The notes under the pieces are model-generated. The model was not told where the DNA came from and did no database searches. It saw only the letters and a program-made list of their open reading frames with translations. 64,000 nt of DNA from Gonapodya prolifera JEL478. Lineage: Eukaryota; Monoblepharomycota; Monoblepharidomycetes; Monoblepharidales; Gonapodyaceae. The stretch is taken from NCBI GenBank assembly GCA_001574975.1, contig KQ965846.1:87450-151449 (forward strand), written 5' to 3'. The stretch's first letter is position 1; the number at the start of each line of letters is the position of its first letter. Made by a program: the position numbers and the translations under genes. Shown here one piece after another: positions 1-13,117 of the stretch.

Positions 1-2551
1 AGTCCGAAGGTTTAGCAATAAGATTAGGGCTCCACGTGTACGAGTGAGGGACTTTGAGGTCGCGGATCGCAAATGGTGCTTTCTCAATAGGGAGGCCGGC
101 CAGACCCAGCTCATCTCGCCTGAAGTCTTCAACAAGATGTTTTCCTCAACGTTCACTATCAGTGGATTTGGTGGCCTCACCATTGATGATATCTCCCAGC
201 CCTTCCCATGTCATGAGTTCAGTAACTTCATAAGATAAGCGATTTGTCATAGCATTAGCCGCGTTTGAGTAAGTGATGTTGGCCTGCTCGAGAAAAGATG
301 AGTTAGGTAATTTCTACACACAGTGAGGGTCACCGTATTTACCAGTGGATGCGGGAATGCTGCGGTGGGGGACCTGACGATGTGAACAAATTTGAGTGTT
401 GCAAGAACGCTCAAAGCAAAGTGGGGAAGCACCAACCAAGGCATCGTGAAGAAGATATGCAGCGGAACGCCCAACTTCTCCGCCACATGAATATGACCAA
501 ACGTCGGTGGATTGGAGATGATGACGTCGGCAGCGAACGGTGCTACACCAGATTCAGACTCTGTGCAGGCCTTGTACAGTGACGAAAACACGGCGCGCAT
601 GGTGGATCGCTTTTTGCCAATGTCGCCGGCGAGGATCGATTTGTAGCCGGGTAGAAGGCCGGGATCTGAGTTGGCATTAATTATAATGAGCACGATTGAG
701 GTTGACGATACTGCCACTTGTTACCGTGTTCATACCGCAGGCAATCGACTCACTCTTGACCATGTACGCCATCAACTCAGCCGGATCACCCGCCAGCGGG
801 TAAAACTCCAGCCCAGAGTCCAAAACAAATTTGCGGAACGTTTCGTGAGTGGCGATCCGAACCCGATGGCCCCACGGGTGCTTCGCGGACGGTTGCTGAA
901 GACGCTTGCCGAGAGCAATAAATGGTTGTACGTCTGATAGAGTCGAAATTCGAAACGATAAAATGGTGGTTACATAAAGTTGGGGGTGGCTGGTTGATTG
1001 TTGGAGCACCCACCTCCGCGACTCCCAACAATCGTGATGACCACGCTGAGTCTCGGAACCCGTATGGGTGCTCTTGCCTTGAACAGTTTAAGCATGAACT
1101 GGCTCTGCTCGCCCTGGTCTGTCGCCGCCGTCTCTGTCCCCACTCGAGTCGTATCCAAGGACGTTACGTTCACTTCCGTGACCGGAACCCCGCCTGTGAC
1201 AGGAGAGTCGTCCGCCACGGTTGCACTATCATCCAGAAACTCCTCGCCGTCTCCGTCGCCGTCCCCGTCGTCGATCTCGATCTCAACACGTCCGTCGGCG
1301 TTAACGTGGGCGTGAATGACTGGAGCGCCAAGCTCGCGTTCCTGGATGTATTCGTCGGCGCCGACTTGACTCATTTGCGAGTTGATTCGTGGTAAGGAAC
1401 GCTGGGAGCTGGAAGAAGTCCGATTCGACCTCGACCGCGCCTTTTTGCGCTGACGTTCGCGAGCTTGGCGAGAGACTCGTTCGCACCAGTGGACGTATGC
1501 GAGGGGGGACGGGAATACCTTCGATCCACGGTAAAAAATGTTTGAAAAGCAAAGCATGAGACATTGTAGCCGAGAGTGGTATTTTTAAACCGATCAAGAG
1601 AATGTTTACCTTGCCTGTTGCGCCAACGATCAAACCCTGCTCCGTCCTCGACGCGCCCGGGACGGGTGTTTGCCATACCCCGGAGCCTTGCATCACCATC
1701 CAAGTGCAGAATTCGTTGACGAAGGAGCGGTCGCTCTTCTGTATCGTTACCAAAGTACAGTTAAAACTGCAGTAAACGGGTAATAGCAGACACTGCTTAC
1801 TTTTACATTTTCCAGCATCTGTGGCCATGTGTCAATGAACTTGAACGCTTCTGTCGGGCTGCGATCCGTCACTCTGCGTTTGGGATGTGTGGTACGTCAG
1901 CCTGCATGGCACCGCACCCAATGACCCATCCGCAGGGCCTCGAGTATGCGCTTTGCGCATGAGGCAGTCGCCTCCGGCGGACTCCTCGGTCGACGGCTCG
2001 GTATGCTAGCACGCCTCCGTTGCTCGGTACACATCCCCCCCNCGCCCCCGCCCCCCCTCTTTACCCACCCAACTTCAACAATTCGGAGGTCCGGGTAGAT
2101 GTCCGACCACACTCTTGGATAGTTTGCCACCGAATCGGCCCCGACTCTGGCGACCGCAACGTATTCCGAGTTTGATGCCGTGCACCTCCTTCGCCTCGGA
2201 CCGTGACCGCGTTCTTGATGAGAAGAAGAGCCATGGTCGACTTGGTACCGCGTGAATGTGACACCTCCGAACGAATCTTGCCATGCGATGACTGCGTAAC
2301 AGTGCCTTGCGCGGTTGCTGGGATTCATGAATCGCGCCATCCAGGCTGCATCAGGTATAGAGTGTAGAGTGTCAAGGACGGTAATGGAGACCGAGATGGA
2401 TTGCAATGAACGCACCCAGATCGATGGGCTTGACTCCGACGTAGACTTTATTCCGCTGGGTTAGCGAATAGCGAGAGACGGTCTCGGGAAGCGGCGGAAG
2501 GGGACGGTTGTGTCGAGCCACATCGTCTGCTGCGGCGGCTCTGTCTGCCAT
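1..2551 (-). CDS. Sterol 3-beta-glucosyltransferase, C-terminus missing
   Basis: Runs off the left window edge. By homology it transfers glucose from UDP-glucose to membrane sterols (GT1/GT28 fold, UGT51/Atg26 group). The catalytic N-domain begins at the GSRG / DVQPFIALGKRL signature, split by an 80-bp intron (about 934-1013). It continues through GHRVRIATHE, ILAGDIGKKR, FTMPW, SPTAAFPHPLVN and TNRLSYEVTELMTWEG; the last visible residues include IEKAPFAIRDLKVPHSY. Upstream exons at about 1014-1518, 1610-1738 and from 1801 up (PTEAFKFIDTWPQMLENVK) join through GT-AG introns of 60-90 bp. An acidic, low-complexity linker precedes the catalytic part. ATG 2551 (MADRAAADDVAR) is the proposed start, but the connection between about 1890 and 2430 is unresolved and contains an N at 2042. 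The UDP-sugar-binding C-domain lies outside the window. The catalytic half is secure, the N-terminal third is not. Confidence 0.82.
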
Positions 2552-2916
2552 GTGCGACGAGTGCGCAAAGTCGGACTGCGGGGCTACGGTCGGCTGAACT
2601 CGACTCAGGCCAGCGGGTAAACACCTTCACCCTCCGCTGCTACCAATTGTGCCACCGTCGGAACAAAGCAAATGATTGCAACGGGTTGCGGTTATTCACC
2701 GAGAAAACACCGTGCAGATTTCCGTCTTTTCGTATTCATTTGCAAGTCCTGTTCGGAAAAGCACTGCAAGCCGATTCGCAATGTACATAAACTCCTATGT
2801 ACTGTGTAGTGAGCAATAGCGTGGCGCGAAACTAGGTTGTCAGTAGTGATTCGAGGTGCTCCAGAGTGGATTGAAGCTACCGCGTCACAAAATGATTGTC
2901 ACTAAATATCGAGCCC
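2552..2916. other. Intergenic, no gene seen
   Basis: Divides the 5' end of the glucosyltransferase from the 3' end of the HEAT-repeat gene, both on the minus strand. It should hold the glucosyltransferase promoter and the neighbour's 3' UTR. No repeat, RNA gene or conserved ORF was recognised. Confidence 0.5.
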
Positions 2917-5900
2917 CAAGAGTTCACTACGCACCGTCAAACAGCAACACTCACCTGCTTTTCCAACTGCTCCTTATGCTGCCACTCCTGCGGCCCTGCG
3001 AACTCCACCTCTCCCATCTGCTTCCCATACCCCGCAAGCGCCTCGACCACCCTTTCTACGACCTGCCTCCCGCCATACGCGTCAAGCGACCGCGGCGTGC
3101 CGAGCGCTTCAACGGCGTATGTGCGGACCTTGAAGTTCTTGGACGCCGGGCCCGCGGTCTCGATCATGGCGTTAAGGAGCGTCTGCGTCCACGAAAACGT
3201 CCCCACAGCGAGCGATGCGTTCAAGAAGACGTTGGAAGCAGCACGAGCGGCATTCCAACGAGTCTTCCAAAGTTTACCCACTGATTAACGGCGCGAATAT
3301 TCCAGCAAAAAAATCACAGTTCGACTCACTTTCACGGAACTACTGGGTTTCAAGCATCCAATCATAGCTTTAATCGCTGCATCGACTTCCCTAGAGTGTC
3401 TGTGCGCCCACTCCGCACCGACTTTTCGCAGAATGTTGCCCACGGCTCGTACCCCATTGCTCCGACACTTGTCGTTGTCCCCACATGAAGCCGTCGCTGA
3501 GGCGAGAAGCAGCGACAGGATGAGGTCGTCAGGAAACGATTCCCCGGTTTCATTTTCCGATATAGAACTACTTTCACAGGAAAGGAAAGCGATTTAAGTT
3601 TAAGTGTCGACATCAAACCGATTCAAATAACGATGTTGTTCGCCAATTTACCTTCTTTGCGTACAATCCGGCAACGCGTCACACAAATTCGCCAACGCCC
3701 ACGACGCTTTCAAACGCACTCCAAGCGCCGTGTCCTTGTTCAGGAGCACCAAGGATTCAGCTGAATCAACCAAGAAAGGCGAGTCCTTGTGGAGAATCGA
3801 CCAAACAAGACCCAAGGCGTTTCAACATTATTGCGGCGAACTGCGCATGCACAGACGCCTCAACGCACTTCCACAACTTCACCCGACCCGACCAATACGC
3901 CAAGCGTTCTCGCCGCGGCCGCGCGGACGGACGATTCGGTGTGCGTCGTCTGGCCCAAGGTGATGGTTTGGCATGATATCTTGTCGCGGGCCTACACGGT
4001 GAAGCAGAAACAACCGCGCAAAATCACAGTCACAGTCAGATCGTTGTTCCCGCGTCCTTTTGTGAATTTGCAGTGAAGTGCAGGTCACTCACTGAAAGTA
4101 AATGCAGTGCAGGAATAAGGCAGCTTATACAATCCAGCACAGTCGCTATCGACGCCGCCGAGGACGCGTCCAGCTCTAGAACGCCGAGACTCGAGTTGAG
4201 TGCGGATGACCACCATGCAGGAGGGAAATGCTAATAGGGGAGGAGCTGGGATCAGGAAGAGAGCATTGTCGGTTTAAACACCACGAAGCACAGACGTCGA
4301 CTCGTTGTCCGGCACCGTTCGTCAGCTGTTCGAGCGCACGAGTCGCAGCCAATCGCACATTCGCGTCACTTCCGGTGTTGCCAGGGGTCGGCACTTGAAC
4401 TTTCATTGCGGCGTCGACGACGGGGTGTGCACGCTTGACAAAGTCCCTAAAACGATGCCAATGAGTTGGAGTATGGGCAAAGTGCCAAAAGTAGGCATTG
4501 TTATTCACTCAAAGTAGTCCCCTGACCCGCAAATCGCTGCAGCGTCTGCCAAGAACTCGAACGCTTTACACCGGACCACGATGCTCCTGGCCGACCCTCC
4601 GGATTCAGCCATATCAAAAATACCGTTCAATAGGGGTGTTGCAGTAGCTGGAAGCTCGGGGTCTTCCACCTCCTTGGAGAGAAGCATCGCTGAGGATAGC
4701 ACGGGATTCCAAGAGCTCAAAACGGCGGAAATGGCGTCCAGGGATGTGGACGCAAGTGCGCTGTCTAAAGAACGGCACTAATTTGTTAGTGAAAGTGCTA
4801 CGCGGAGTTGAGGTGACGTGTACAAACCACTCGAGTCCAAGTTCCCCACGAGCGAATGCACAGTCTCCTCTGCAAAACTGGATGGGAATTTTCCGTACGG
4901 ACAATTCTTTGCTAAGACCCAGATGCTCTTCAGAAGTAAAAACGATGAGTGTTTGGGATGATCAGGTTCAGCGAGAGAATAAAAAGAAAAACGAATACTG
5001 TACCTTCAAGCACCCGGTCTTCACCTCCTTGTCATCCGAATTATCAAAGGCCTCGAAAAGGTCCGCGTGCAGCTTTCGCACATAAGACGCGATTCGCTCT
5101 CCAAGCGAAACGTAGGACGTTTTGACGGGTCTGGATTTCGACGGTGAAGGAAAGGAAGTATATGAAATAACTCTTGGGCGTTCACTCAACTGACCACAGT
5201 CAACCTACCGCGAATCCAACCCCCCCAGAAACGCCGCCGAATCTGCAACCATGGATTGCACAGTCGCGCACACCGCCAGACGAAAGCGGCGCTCCTGAGC
5301 GGAGTCTGTACCAAAGGGAACGGCCCCGTTGATAAGTTGGACGAGAGAAGGTGCGGCGGCATCTTGGTCTGTGGGGAAAAACTTAGACCAATGTGCGTGG
5401 AGCGAGTGCGGGTTTGCCTGGTACGCCATAGGTTGGGTCGATCCGGTAATGGTACAATGGAACGCAGCTGCTGCTACCGTACCTCGGCTACAACTTGAAG
5501 ACATGTGAGTGCCTGCACGCGAAGCTTCCATTCGTCGCTTCTAAAAAGGTATCTTTGCTCGCAATGACGGACTCGTTGATATCATGTCGCGAGAACTCAC
5601 CCAGCATTAATGCTACTTTCACTATCAGAGACGTCAGAGTCAGAATGTAAGAAGGTGGATTCCGGTCTTGAAATGGATCTGCGTGTTGTTGGAAGAGAGG
5701 GCATCGGATCTCGTCTGAGGGTTGGGGTTTGAGGTCGAGAGTTGCTATACGATGTCTTATCTGCAAGTAAAGGGAACTGTCGAACTCGAATGCAGAATTG
5801 ATGTCACAGATGGCACCCACAAGTACCAAATATGCATTTTGGCAGAAAGTGGGCCAGATTGTTGACGACATCGTTGGGGAGCTTCCTGTCGTCCTTTGCG

Positions 5901-6778
5901 ATCAAAGCGATAACTCGCAAGAGCGAGGTCAACAGCTGACGGAAACACTTCGTAAAGACAAGGGCGCAGACGTTTTCAAACATTGAAACCCACCCTTAAC
6001 GCACTTCGACTTGCGCTAAATTGAGGAGAATCTACGAATGACAGGCTTTGGATCAGGACAGTCATCGTCTGTTTCCGGAACGGCGACGTGTGCTTTGATC
6101 CCCGTTCAAAAATCTGACCGAGAACGGAAATTGCAAGCCGACGGCATTCTGCGTCGTTGTTGGACTTGGACGACAGAGAGAGTAATGGTCGGATCAAGGC
6201 GTCGACATATTCCTTCCCGACGAGAAAGCAATAAGCAGTACGCGAAAGGGGGAAGTAGTTTGACAACGCACTTGCTTCAGAGATGATGACTCATCCCACA
6301 AAATGACGCCGAGCGTTCGTAGGGATGGCACAACGAGTGGTGGCTGTTGCTCCCCCGTCTTTACAGACTCCGCGAGGAAGGACACAGTGTTGTCGAACAA
6401 GGCAGTGGTAAGTTTGACCTATGCTCGCGTTTTAGTGTCAGCGTCTCTCATTAAACGCTTTGTTTGATTCTCACCTTTCCTGCTCGAGTGATCTTCGCGA
6501 GCCATGTCGCGTATTTTGCGACAAGAATGAGGTCTCCACGAAAAAATTTGCGATTCAAGTCCAAGATTACTGTCTGGACATCACGTCCCTCAATCTGTTC
6601 AAGGAATTTTCGTTAGGTTACGTCCGCAAGCTTCCACGGATTCCTCCTGCAACGTTTTACCAACTGTCGAAGTCAATTCGTCTGGAAGATTAGTCAGCTG
6701 ATGAAGAAGTGCCACCTGGTGCTGTTGATTGCTCGAGTTCCGCAGAGATTGCGTTATGATGGAGAACTCCGAAGACAT
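2917..6778 (-). CDS. HEAT-repeat protein, HEATR6-like
   Basis: A long minus-strand gene of many small exons, each coding helical, HEAT-like sequence. The proposed start is ATG 6778 (MSSEFSIITQSLRN). Downstream exons include FDNTVSFLAESVKTG with SLRTLGVILWDE, RRLAISVLGQIFERG, and a segment with RRFRLAVCATVQSMVADS that fits the DUF4042 region of HEATR6. The C-terminal repeats are the clearest match: VRAVGNILRKVGAEW and KTRWNAARAASNVFLN, then NFKVRTYAVEALG. The last readable codons are EQLEKQ before a donor-like GTGAGT near 2955; an acceptor about 30 bp on would give an immediate stop near 2917. HEATR6 has no well-defined biochemical role and acts presumably as an alpha-solenoid scaffold. It faces the SH3-PH gene across about 290 bp, so the two may share a promoter. 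Exon borders in the middle are approximate. Confidence 0.68.
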
Positions 6779-7068
6779 CTCCTCTTGCGGGTTTGTTAGA
6801 CAAGAGCAACGACTTCTTTTCCCATCAACTGATGGTGATAAGAAAAGATGAAAAGGCGGGGAAAACGCGATGGATAACAAAATGTTGGGAATGGGTGAGC
6901 GTGTCCACAGTATCGTCTCGTTGCATCATTTCAGTCGCGGTTAGCGCCACACACGGACTTCTGTTGGGAGCGCTTGGACGTCATAGAAATCCTTTCGCGT
7001 GGCGCTCACTGTCACGACGACTTCATCGTTCAGCCCGCTCCTCGAGAGACGGCAGCGTCGATTCAGAC

Positions 7069-9446
7069 ATGGACCGGTCGAAGGATAGAATCCACAAGGA
7101 GTCTCCACTCATTGTCTTTGCGGTGCAAGACATTACAGGCGTAGGTGTCTTGTCCTTTCCTGACCGCCCATCGAGATTATATCGACACAAAGTTCGCGTT
7201 GAAAATTTCGACCATCTGTAGGTTGAGGAGGACGAAATCACAGTTCCAGTGGGAACTCCGCTAGTAGTACTAGAGAAAGATGAAGAGTATGGAGATGGGT
7301 GGTGGCTAGTACGTGTTCAGCGACATTTTCCGTGGCAAGGACAGGTCTGTAATTATGTTCACTATCGTGGCCTCCGAAGGGTCAAACCTTTGCTGGAGAT
7401 ATAGGGCTCTTTCACATTTCGCAAGTCACTCTCGCGAACTTTCGGAATCATGACACTTCTCGAATTGCTCGGTTCTCGATCCTCCTGGAAGAGCTGAAGA
7501 GGGAAGCTGAAGCCACGGATGTCGGGACTCCGTTGCTTTCGCCAAGCGCGCTTAATGACCACTACATGGAGGAGGAAGACGTAATAAGCTTCACCGAAAG
7601 CGACGTCGCATCACTCCAGTATTTCGAAACACTGCGCTCTCAACGCGGATCAAGTCGACTTGGAAGTGCACTCGCGGAAACAAGGGAAGGTCCCTTCTTG
7701 CTGAATCGACCCGAAAAGCTCTCTTATGTTGGTGACCGGACAGCCAGTCTTCGACCTCGTCCTAACAGCTGGGCCGCCACCTTGGATTTCGTCCCACCTG
7801 CCGATCTGGCAATGAAACCACCGCCTTTCGCCAAATTACCTCTCAAAAATCTGCCACGTGGGTCGCAACAAGGCGAAGAGCCTCCCAAGTTCCAACGACA
7901 AGGAGGGCTGCCTCACTTGCCCCATGACAATGTCCTCGCCCGTGGATTTTCGCCTCCACAAACTGTACCAGCCGAGAATGCGCATCAAGGGCCTCAAGCA
8001 AGCTTCCACCCTTACTCCGATTCAAACCACTACGACCGACGCCAACAACGAAACAACGATCGTTCCTCCATACATCACAACGTTGATATTTCCGAAGCAC
8101 CGGGCCACTACAGATCAAAAGAATCAAAGCTCGTTGGTAATCACGATGAAGAAAGAAGACCTACAAGACCGCTGTCACTGCACTCGGAGAATGCTTATGT
8201 GTTTAATGCCACGGCGTCTTATCTTCCAACTTCATCGTACGAGCGAGTTCCGCATCAGGGGACGCGCACATCGAAAGGCATGTAGTGCACTCCGTTCTGT
8301 GAACTGCAAGTGCTTATTAACCCTTAAAATACGTTTCATTTCCACTATGATACATTGAATGGATCAGATGGAAAGCACGCCCAAGGTTCGGGCATGTCGT
8401 CTGCACACAGAGACGTGGGAACAAAGACTGTCTCCAAGTGAGGGTTCCTCAATTTCAGGATCATATTTCGATATTTACCGTTTCGGGAAAAAGGACACTG
8501 GCGAGCGTCTCGACTTTTGTGAAAAACCTAGTCCACCCACATCAACGAAACATCTCCGATGAGACCTCCTCATCGTCCGAGAATGACAGCAGAAGCTCCA
8601 TGTCCACTAACAATTCGACAGCTGCGTCCACGACGGCCTCCTTCACCACCGTTGTTCGCGCAACATTGAAGGACCCTCCCGAGGCGAGGCCTCTCCGCCG
8701 AAAACCGACTTTATCTGAACGACTCCCCTCACTTCCCAGAATGGTGAACGGTCCCGCGGATAGAGAGGGGTTCATGGAAATGAAGCCTTTGAATGCCGTG
8801 TCCCGTTATAGCCCATCTTCGGCTTTCGGCTGGAGGAAAGTGTGGGTGGAACTTCGGGAGGACTGGTTGTACCTCTATAGGGACACTGCTGTGAGTTCTT
8901 TCGAGTTCTCAGCTACGTTGTGAGGAAGGGACTTAATCCTCTATTCTCTTATCGTTCGTGATTGAAATCAAGCCTAACCGCGCACTGTTCAATGCGCTCT
9001 GCCTCACCACTGGTTATCAAGTTGTTCCCGATGAAGACTCACGGTCTGCACACTCTAGCTCCGCATCGAGCAGTCGTCCATACAGTTTTTGTCTCGTTCA
9101 CGTTGCGGCTGAGTCGGTGATCTTCTCGGCACCGAGCCAGCTAGAAATGGTTACTTGGGTGAAGCATATGGTGTTGGCGACCCAAGGTTAGTGTTTCAAG
9201 TTGTTTAAACTGTGGACTCCGAAGTCATGTTCGCATACCATACCAGGCGCGCAACGGCGGGGTCCAATGCCTATAATTCCACTTAAGACACTCTGGAATA
9301 GCTCTGGCGGGACTCAAGTCCAGTCTTCGAAGGGACGAGAACGCCCGACCCTTTCGGAAGCGGCTGCTGTTGTGCCACCTCCATCCCAGCTCAGACTGGA
9401 AGAAGTAGCCGACCTTATATCGGACTTGGGTGTGCGCATCGTCTGA
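7069..9446 (+). CDS. Boi-like SH3-PH domain protein
   Basis: Start ATG 7069 (MDRSKDRIHK). The SH3 domain lies at the very N-terminus: FAVQDITG, an 82-bp intron (7140-7221), then VEEDEI, ITVPVGTPLVVLEKDEEYG, DGWWLVR, a second intron, and the closing GLFHISQV. Without the first intron an in-frame TAG would break the domain, which supports the splice. A roughly 400-residue Ser/Pro/His-rich disordered middle follows (7533-8540). A PH domain comes next, opening with REGFMEMKPLNAVSRYS and WRKVWVELREDWLYLYRD, interrupted by an intron near 8890-8957, and closing with SQLEMVTWVKHMVLATQ. Fungal Boi proteins bind phosphoinositides and Cdc42/Bem1-type partners at sites of polarised growth and exocytosis; here that role is inferred from domain order. 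The usual SAM domain between SH3 and PH is not visible. Confidence 0.8.
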
Positions 9447-9640
9447 CATCTTGAGAGAGACATTTCAGCAGATGTACCTTTTTTGTTTTGAGAAAGGACC
9501 CCGGGACTCGTATCAGTGACTTGTATTATGGATTAAATTTCGACAGATAATATTCGTTTCATTATTCGACGTCAAAACCGCATTCGCGATGATTCATTTA
9601 ATATACGAGATCTCTCATTGCGTAGTATACGAAACTTGAG
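9447..9640. other. Convergent 3' intergenic gap
   Basis: AT-richer gap between two convergent stop codons (9446 on plus, 9641 on minus). It should contain both polyadenylation regions. No gene is seen. Confidence 0.5.
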
Positions 9641-12624
9641 TCAAGAAGAACCCGTTACAGATGTTTGATCTTGCACTTGACGACTGGATGTGCCACCACC
9701 CGAACCGGCACATCGCCGGCTAGGTTGCCACCATTTCCGTTTAGGTCCTCCTCCGGTGGGTACCTGTTGGATTGTCGCACCCGTTGCAGCGTCCACATCC
9801 TTCTGGGGCTCGGCACTCTCATCGTTTTTGTGCATAACGAGAACTTTGTTCAGAACTTGAACGAATTCACGAGCTTTAGCGCCGCTTTGGAGGTCGTCAG
9901 CAATTGCGCAGACGTCGGTGAACAGTCTTTGGACACGAGGTGATGGTGTTTTCATTGTTGATTTTTGATCGGCAGATTGAGCAGAAGAAGAAATGAGGTC
10001 GTCATTTCCGTCCGTCAGAAGTTTTTCCAAGTCCAGCACTTCGCAATCCTCCAGCCCTTCTAGCTCCCATTGCAATTCGCGGAGCCGAGAGCATTTATGT
10101 CGGAACCAGCGGATGCAGGTTTCTGGATGGATGAGGTCGACGAGGTTTGGGAAATGCAAAAGTCCGGCAACAACAGTGAGTCTTGGGAGGGCCAAAAAGA
10201 TCAGGGGATCGAGCTCAGAGATTTGATTGGCGTGGAGATGACCTCGTTGCACTAGAAAAGGGAAACGAATGTTTCCGTTTAGTCACCGTCTGAGGTATTC
10301 AATATTGCGACCCTCTTCTCACCAGCCTTGACGAGAGTTTCAGACATGAGGATCTGCGAAATACCAGACCATTAACCCTCAAATCCCGAAAAGGTGAGCT
10401 TTGTGGAATGACTCACAGCAAACATGTCAACATCGTTCTGCCCAGTCCGACCCATGTACATGATGCTGAAATATTCGTTACAGATCAACTTTTCAAAGAT
10501 GCACCTGTGTGGAAGCATATAAAATGAACCCCCGTCGCAATCACACAGGTCGCCGGTGGTGACTTACCACGCGGCATCGAAGTCCCTCAAAACTGCAATG
10601 ATTTCCTCGGTTTCATAAGGTGGATACGGATCAATCACCGCGCGGCGTCGAAGAACCCATCGGACCGCTTCTAGAGCAGCGATAAGGTGTTGTGCAGGCT
10701 GTGTAAGTGTTGGGGAGTTGGTATCCAACCCTCTGAAGTGTCCCCACAAAGGTTTTAGGATCACAAAAGCGGTGCTACACTGACCGGAAAAGAACTCACC
10801 GTATTCGGAACCCTGAACTCAAGGCTTGTGCCGCGAAGAGAATATTCTCACTGTAACCCAGTTCCAACTCTCTCTGATCATCGAGCGGAAGGGTCTTGCG
10901 ATGAGATCGACTCGCAAACAGCCCTTCGTCTCCCGCTCGAACCAGATCGTGGTGGACTTGTTCGGCGATAAGATGCAGCGCGTCGAGAAGGATTTTCTGG
11001 CTCTTGTGAACCACATCCGTCCGTCGATGGAGACGAGTGGCGAGGTGGGCATACGGATGAACCTCGCGCAGTCGGTGTACATTGCGGAGCAATTGCTCGT
11101 CTGATTTAGAGGAAACCGTTCGGTCATTTTGCAATCGCAGGGGCCAACACTCATTTCACCAAACCGCTCACCTGCATGCCAAAAGAGACTAACCAAGTGC
11201 TTCTCGTCAAGCTTAGGTTCAACGGCGTCAACTCCTCCTTCCATTTGATTTTTCCCAAATAGAAATATCCCAGCCGGACTGTGTCCAAATCTGGGTCTTG
11301 CTCTCGCAACCGATGTTCCCTTGGGATTTTGCTGTCTACCAAGACCAAAAATTTTCGAGCGCTTTGAATAGAGTGCGTGCCAGATCGATCCCGGTGTGGG
11401 GCGAATAGGCGGAGGTGAAGGTGATGGGCTCACAAGGGTGTTAGAATCTCCTTGGTGGGCTTGTGCTAGTGACGGCGAGTCAGAGCAGGCGGGCAGAGCG
11501 CTGGTTGTGACTGGTATAGACATGGGGCGTGGTCGCGGGGCTGGAACGAATGACGGTTGTCGGTCCCGCAAAGCCTCTTTAACTCTGGGTGGCGTCCGGT
11601 CGTTGTTTGTTTCATTGCCATGACTTGGAACCAGGGACGAAGCCGCTCCGGATTGGCGCTGTGCCTCCCGCTGTTCAGCTCCAGAGCGCAAGTTGAATCT
11701 CCTTGCAACCACTGCGCTACTACTTTCGCAATGTGCAATGGCGTCGGGTAAGTTGGCACTGCTTTGACAAGTCTTCATAACGTTGGAAACTGAAGGATGT
11801 TGGATCGATTCAAAGTCAGGACAGGAGTTCCGATACGAGCTGTTTGTTGTGCAATTAAGGTCGAAAGACCTCCTTGGCCCGGCCCCAGAGGAAGATCCCG
11901 ATAAGGAACTTGGCAGTGGTAGCGATACAAGAGATGGTGGACGGAGGTGCTTGGGGGATACATTAATTCGCGTACCTCCGGACGTGCGACGTAGGACAGC
12001 TGATCTGGATACTGGAAGTGGCGGCAAGCCCAGCGCGTGCATCCCGCTCAACGTATCCGTGGAAATGCTGAGAGGCTCTTCATCCTCGCTGTTGTGCGGT
12101 TCGGAAAGACTAGAACGGGTCTTGGCAATTTCGACTGCTTCGACTTCCTCGACTTCCCGATAATACACTTCCGCGGGCAATGTACAATCGTCGAACAGAT
12201 CCGTGACAGGAGTGTCCGGTGCAAGCGTTAGAACCGATGTCTCTATTACGCCATTACTGTAAGTTGACAGAGGACGGCTGTGTTGCGATGGCAGGGGGAT
12301 TGACTTGAGCGACGTGTGGGACCGTCGAATAGGGCGTGGAGAATCACGATAGGGAACCGGTGGGGATTTGCTTTTCCAATGATCTTCTCCAGAACTCTCA
12401 GGAAGATTCGGTAGGGATACGCTAGAGGTGCATTGATTAATGCTGTCAAGTTCACCGACACGAGATGGGATCGGCCCCGCCATCGACACTCCGGGATAGC
12501 GCTCTTCCTGAGAAGAGACGACTCCGACCGTCTTTAACAAAGAGCTGATGCTGCGCTTGCTCGATTGCCTCTGTCGTTGGGGCAGATTATCGTCCTCGGT
12601 TCTGGATCGACGCGCGCGAAACAT
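9641..12624 (-). CDS. LST2-like protein (lateral signaling target 2 family), no FYVE finger seen
   Basis: ATG 12624 (MFRARRSRTEDD) opens a roughly 480-residue low-complexity region rich in Ser, Pro and Arg. The conserved part follows in several exons. These carry KILLDALHLIAEQVHHD and LPLDDQRELELGYSENILF; then QPAQHLIAALEAVRWVLRRR and VLRDFDAAW; CIFEKLICNEYFSIMYMGR; FAILMSETLVKA; and DPLIFLALPRLTVVAGLL. This order matches the N-terminal LST2 domain of animal LST2/ZFYVE28, a negative regulator of receptor signalling on endosomes. The animal C-terminal FYVE zinc finger is not visible; the tail instead ends in a Gly/Ser/Lys-rich stretch at 9641. Function in fungi is unproven, and an endosomal or signalling role is only inferred. 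An upstream minus-strand ORF (to about 13022) could be a missed 5' exon but could not be joined. Confidence 0.72.
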
Positions 12625-13117
12625 CAGTGAGGACCCCAAAAGAGGGAGGAGAGAACTCCTTTGTCGTGAAATTTCGTTACAGGGACTTGGCGCTTCGAGT
12701 GTTCTAGAGAATCGCTAACGACAAATGTCAGTCCAATCGCACTCGCTCCATTCCTCCAGACGAACCCGATCCGTTCCTTCCTGATTAAGCTCCAATTTCT
12801 CTGTCCGTGAGCCTTAGCGGCCATCTGTGTACTCCAACGCGAAGCTCGCTTCCCGATCATCGCGACATATTTCGCCAGTCGCGAAGACACTCTCAATACG
12901 AAGCCCCATCCAGCCAATACGCGTCTGTCAGCACACCTTCTATGATATTTCGCCGCGTCGATGGCTGATTTCACGTGATGGGTCCAGTAGGTGATGGCTT
13001 GTCCAAAATGTAAATGTGTAGACTTGCTCATCAAAATATAATAATAATCAAAAGAACGATGTAAGGGTATCAACAAGAGTAGATCATGCATGCGCGTTGC
13101 AAATAACTTGCGCTATT
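12625..13117. other. 5' flank of the LST2-like gene with an unassigned minus-strand ORF
   Basis: Probable promoter and 5' UTR of the LST2-like gene. A minus-strand frame from about 13022 (MSKSTHLHFGQAITYW) runs for over 120 codons without a stop and looks basic and amphipathic. It matches no family I recognise and overlaps the LST2 start in another frame. It could be an upstream exon, an upstream ORF or chance. Confidence 0.35.

Noticed and set aside
7140-7221. In-frame TAG in the SH3 region of the Boi-like gene, suggesting a pseudogene
   Set aside because: A GT-AG intron of 82 bp removes it and restores a perfect SH3 sequence (DITG/VEEDEI).
12624-13091. 155-codon minus-strand ORF upstream of the LST2-like gene
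   Set aside because: Open and basic, but with no recognisable motif and no convincing splice into the LST2 frame; noted only in the flank entry.
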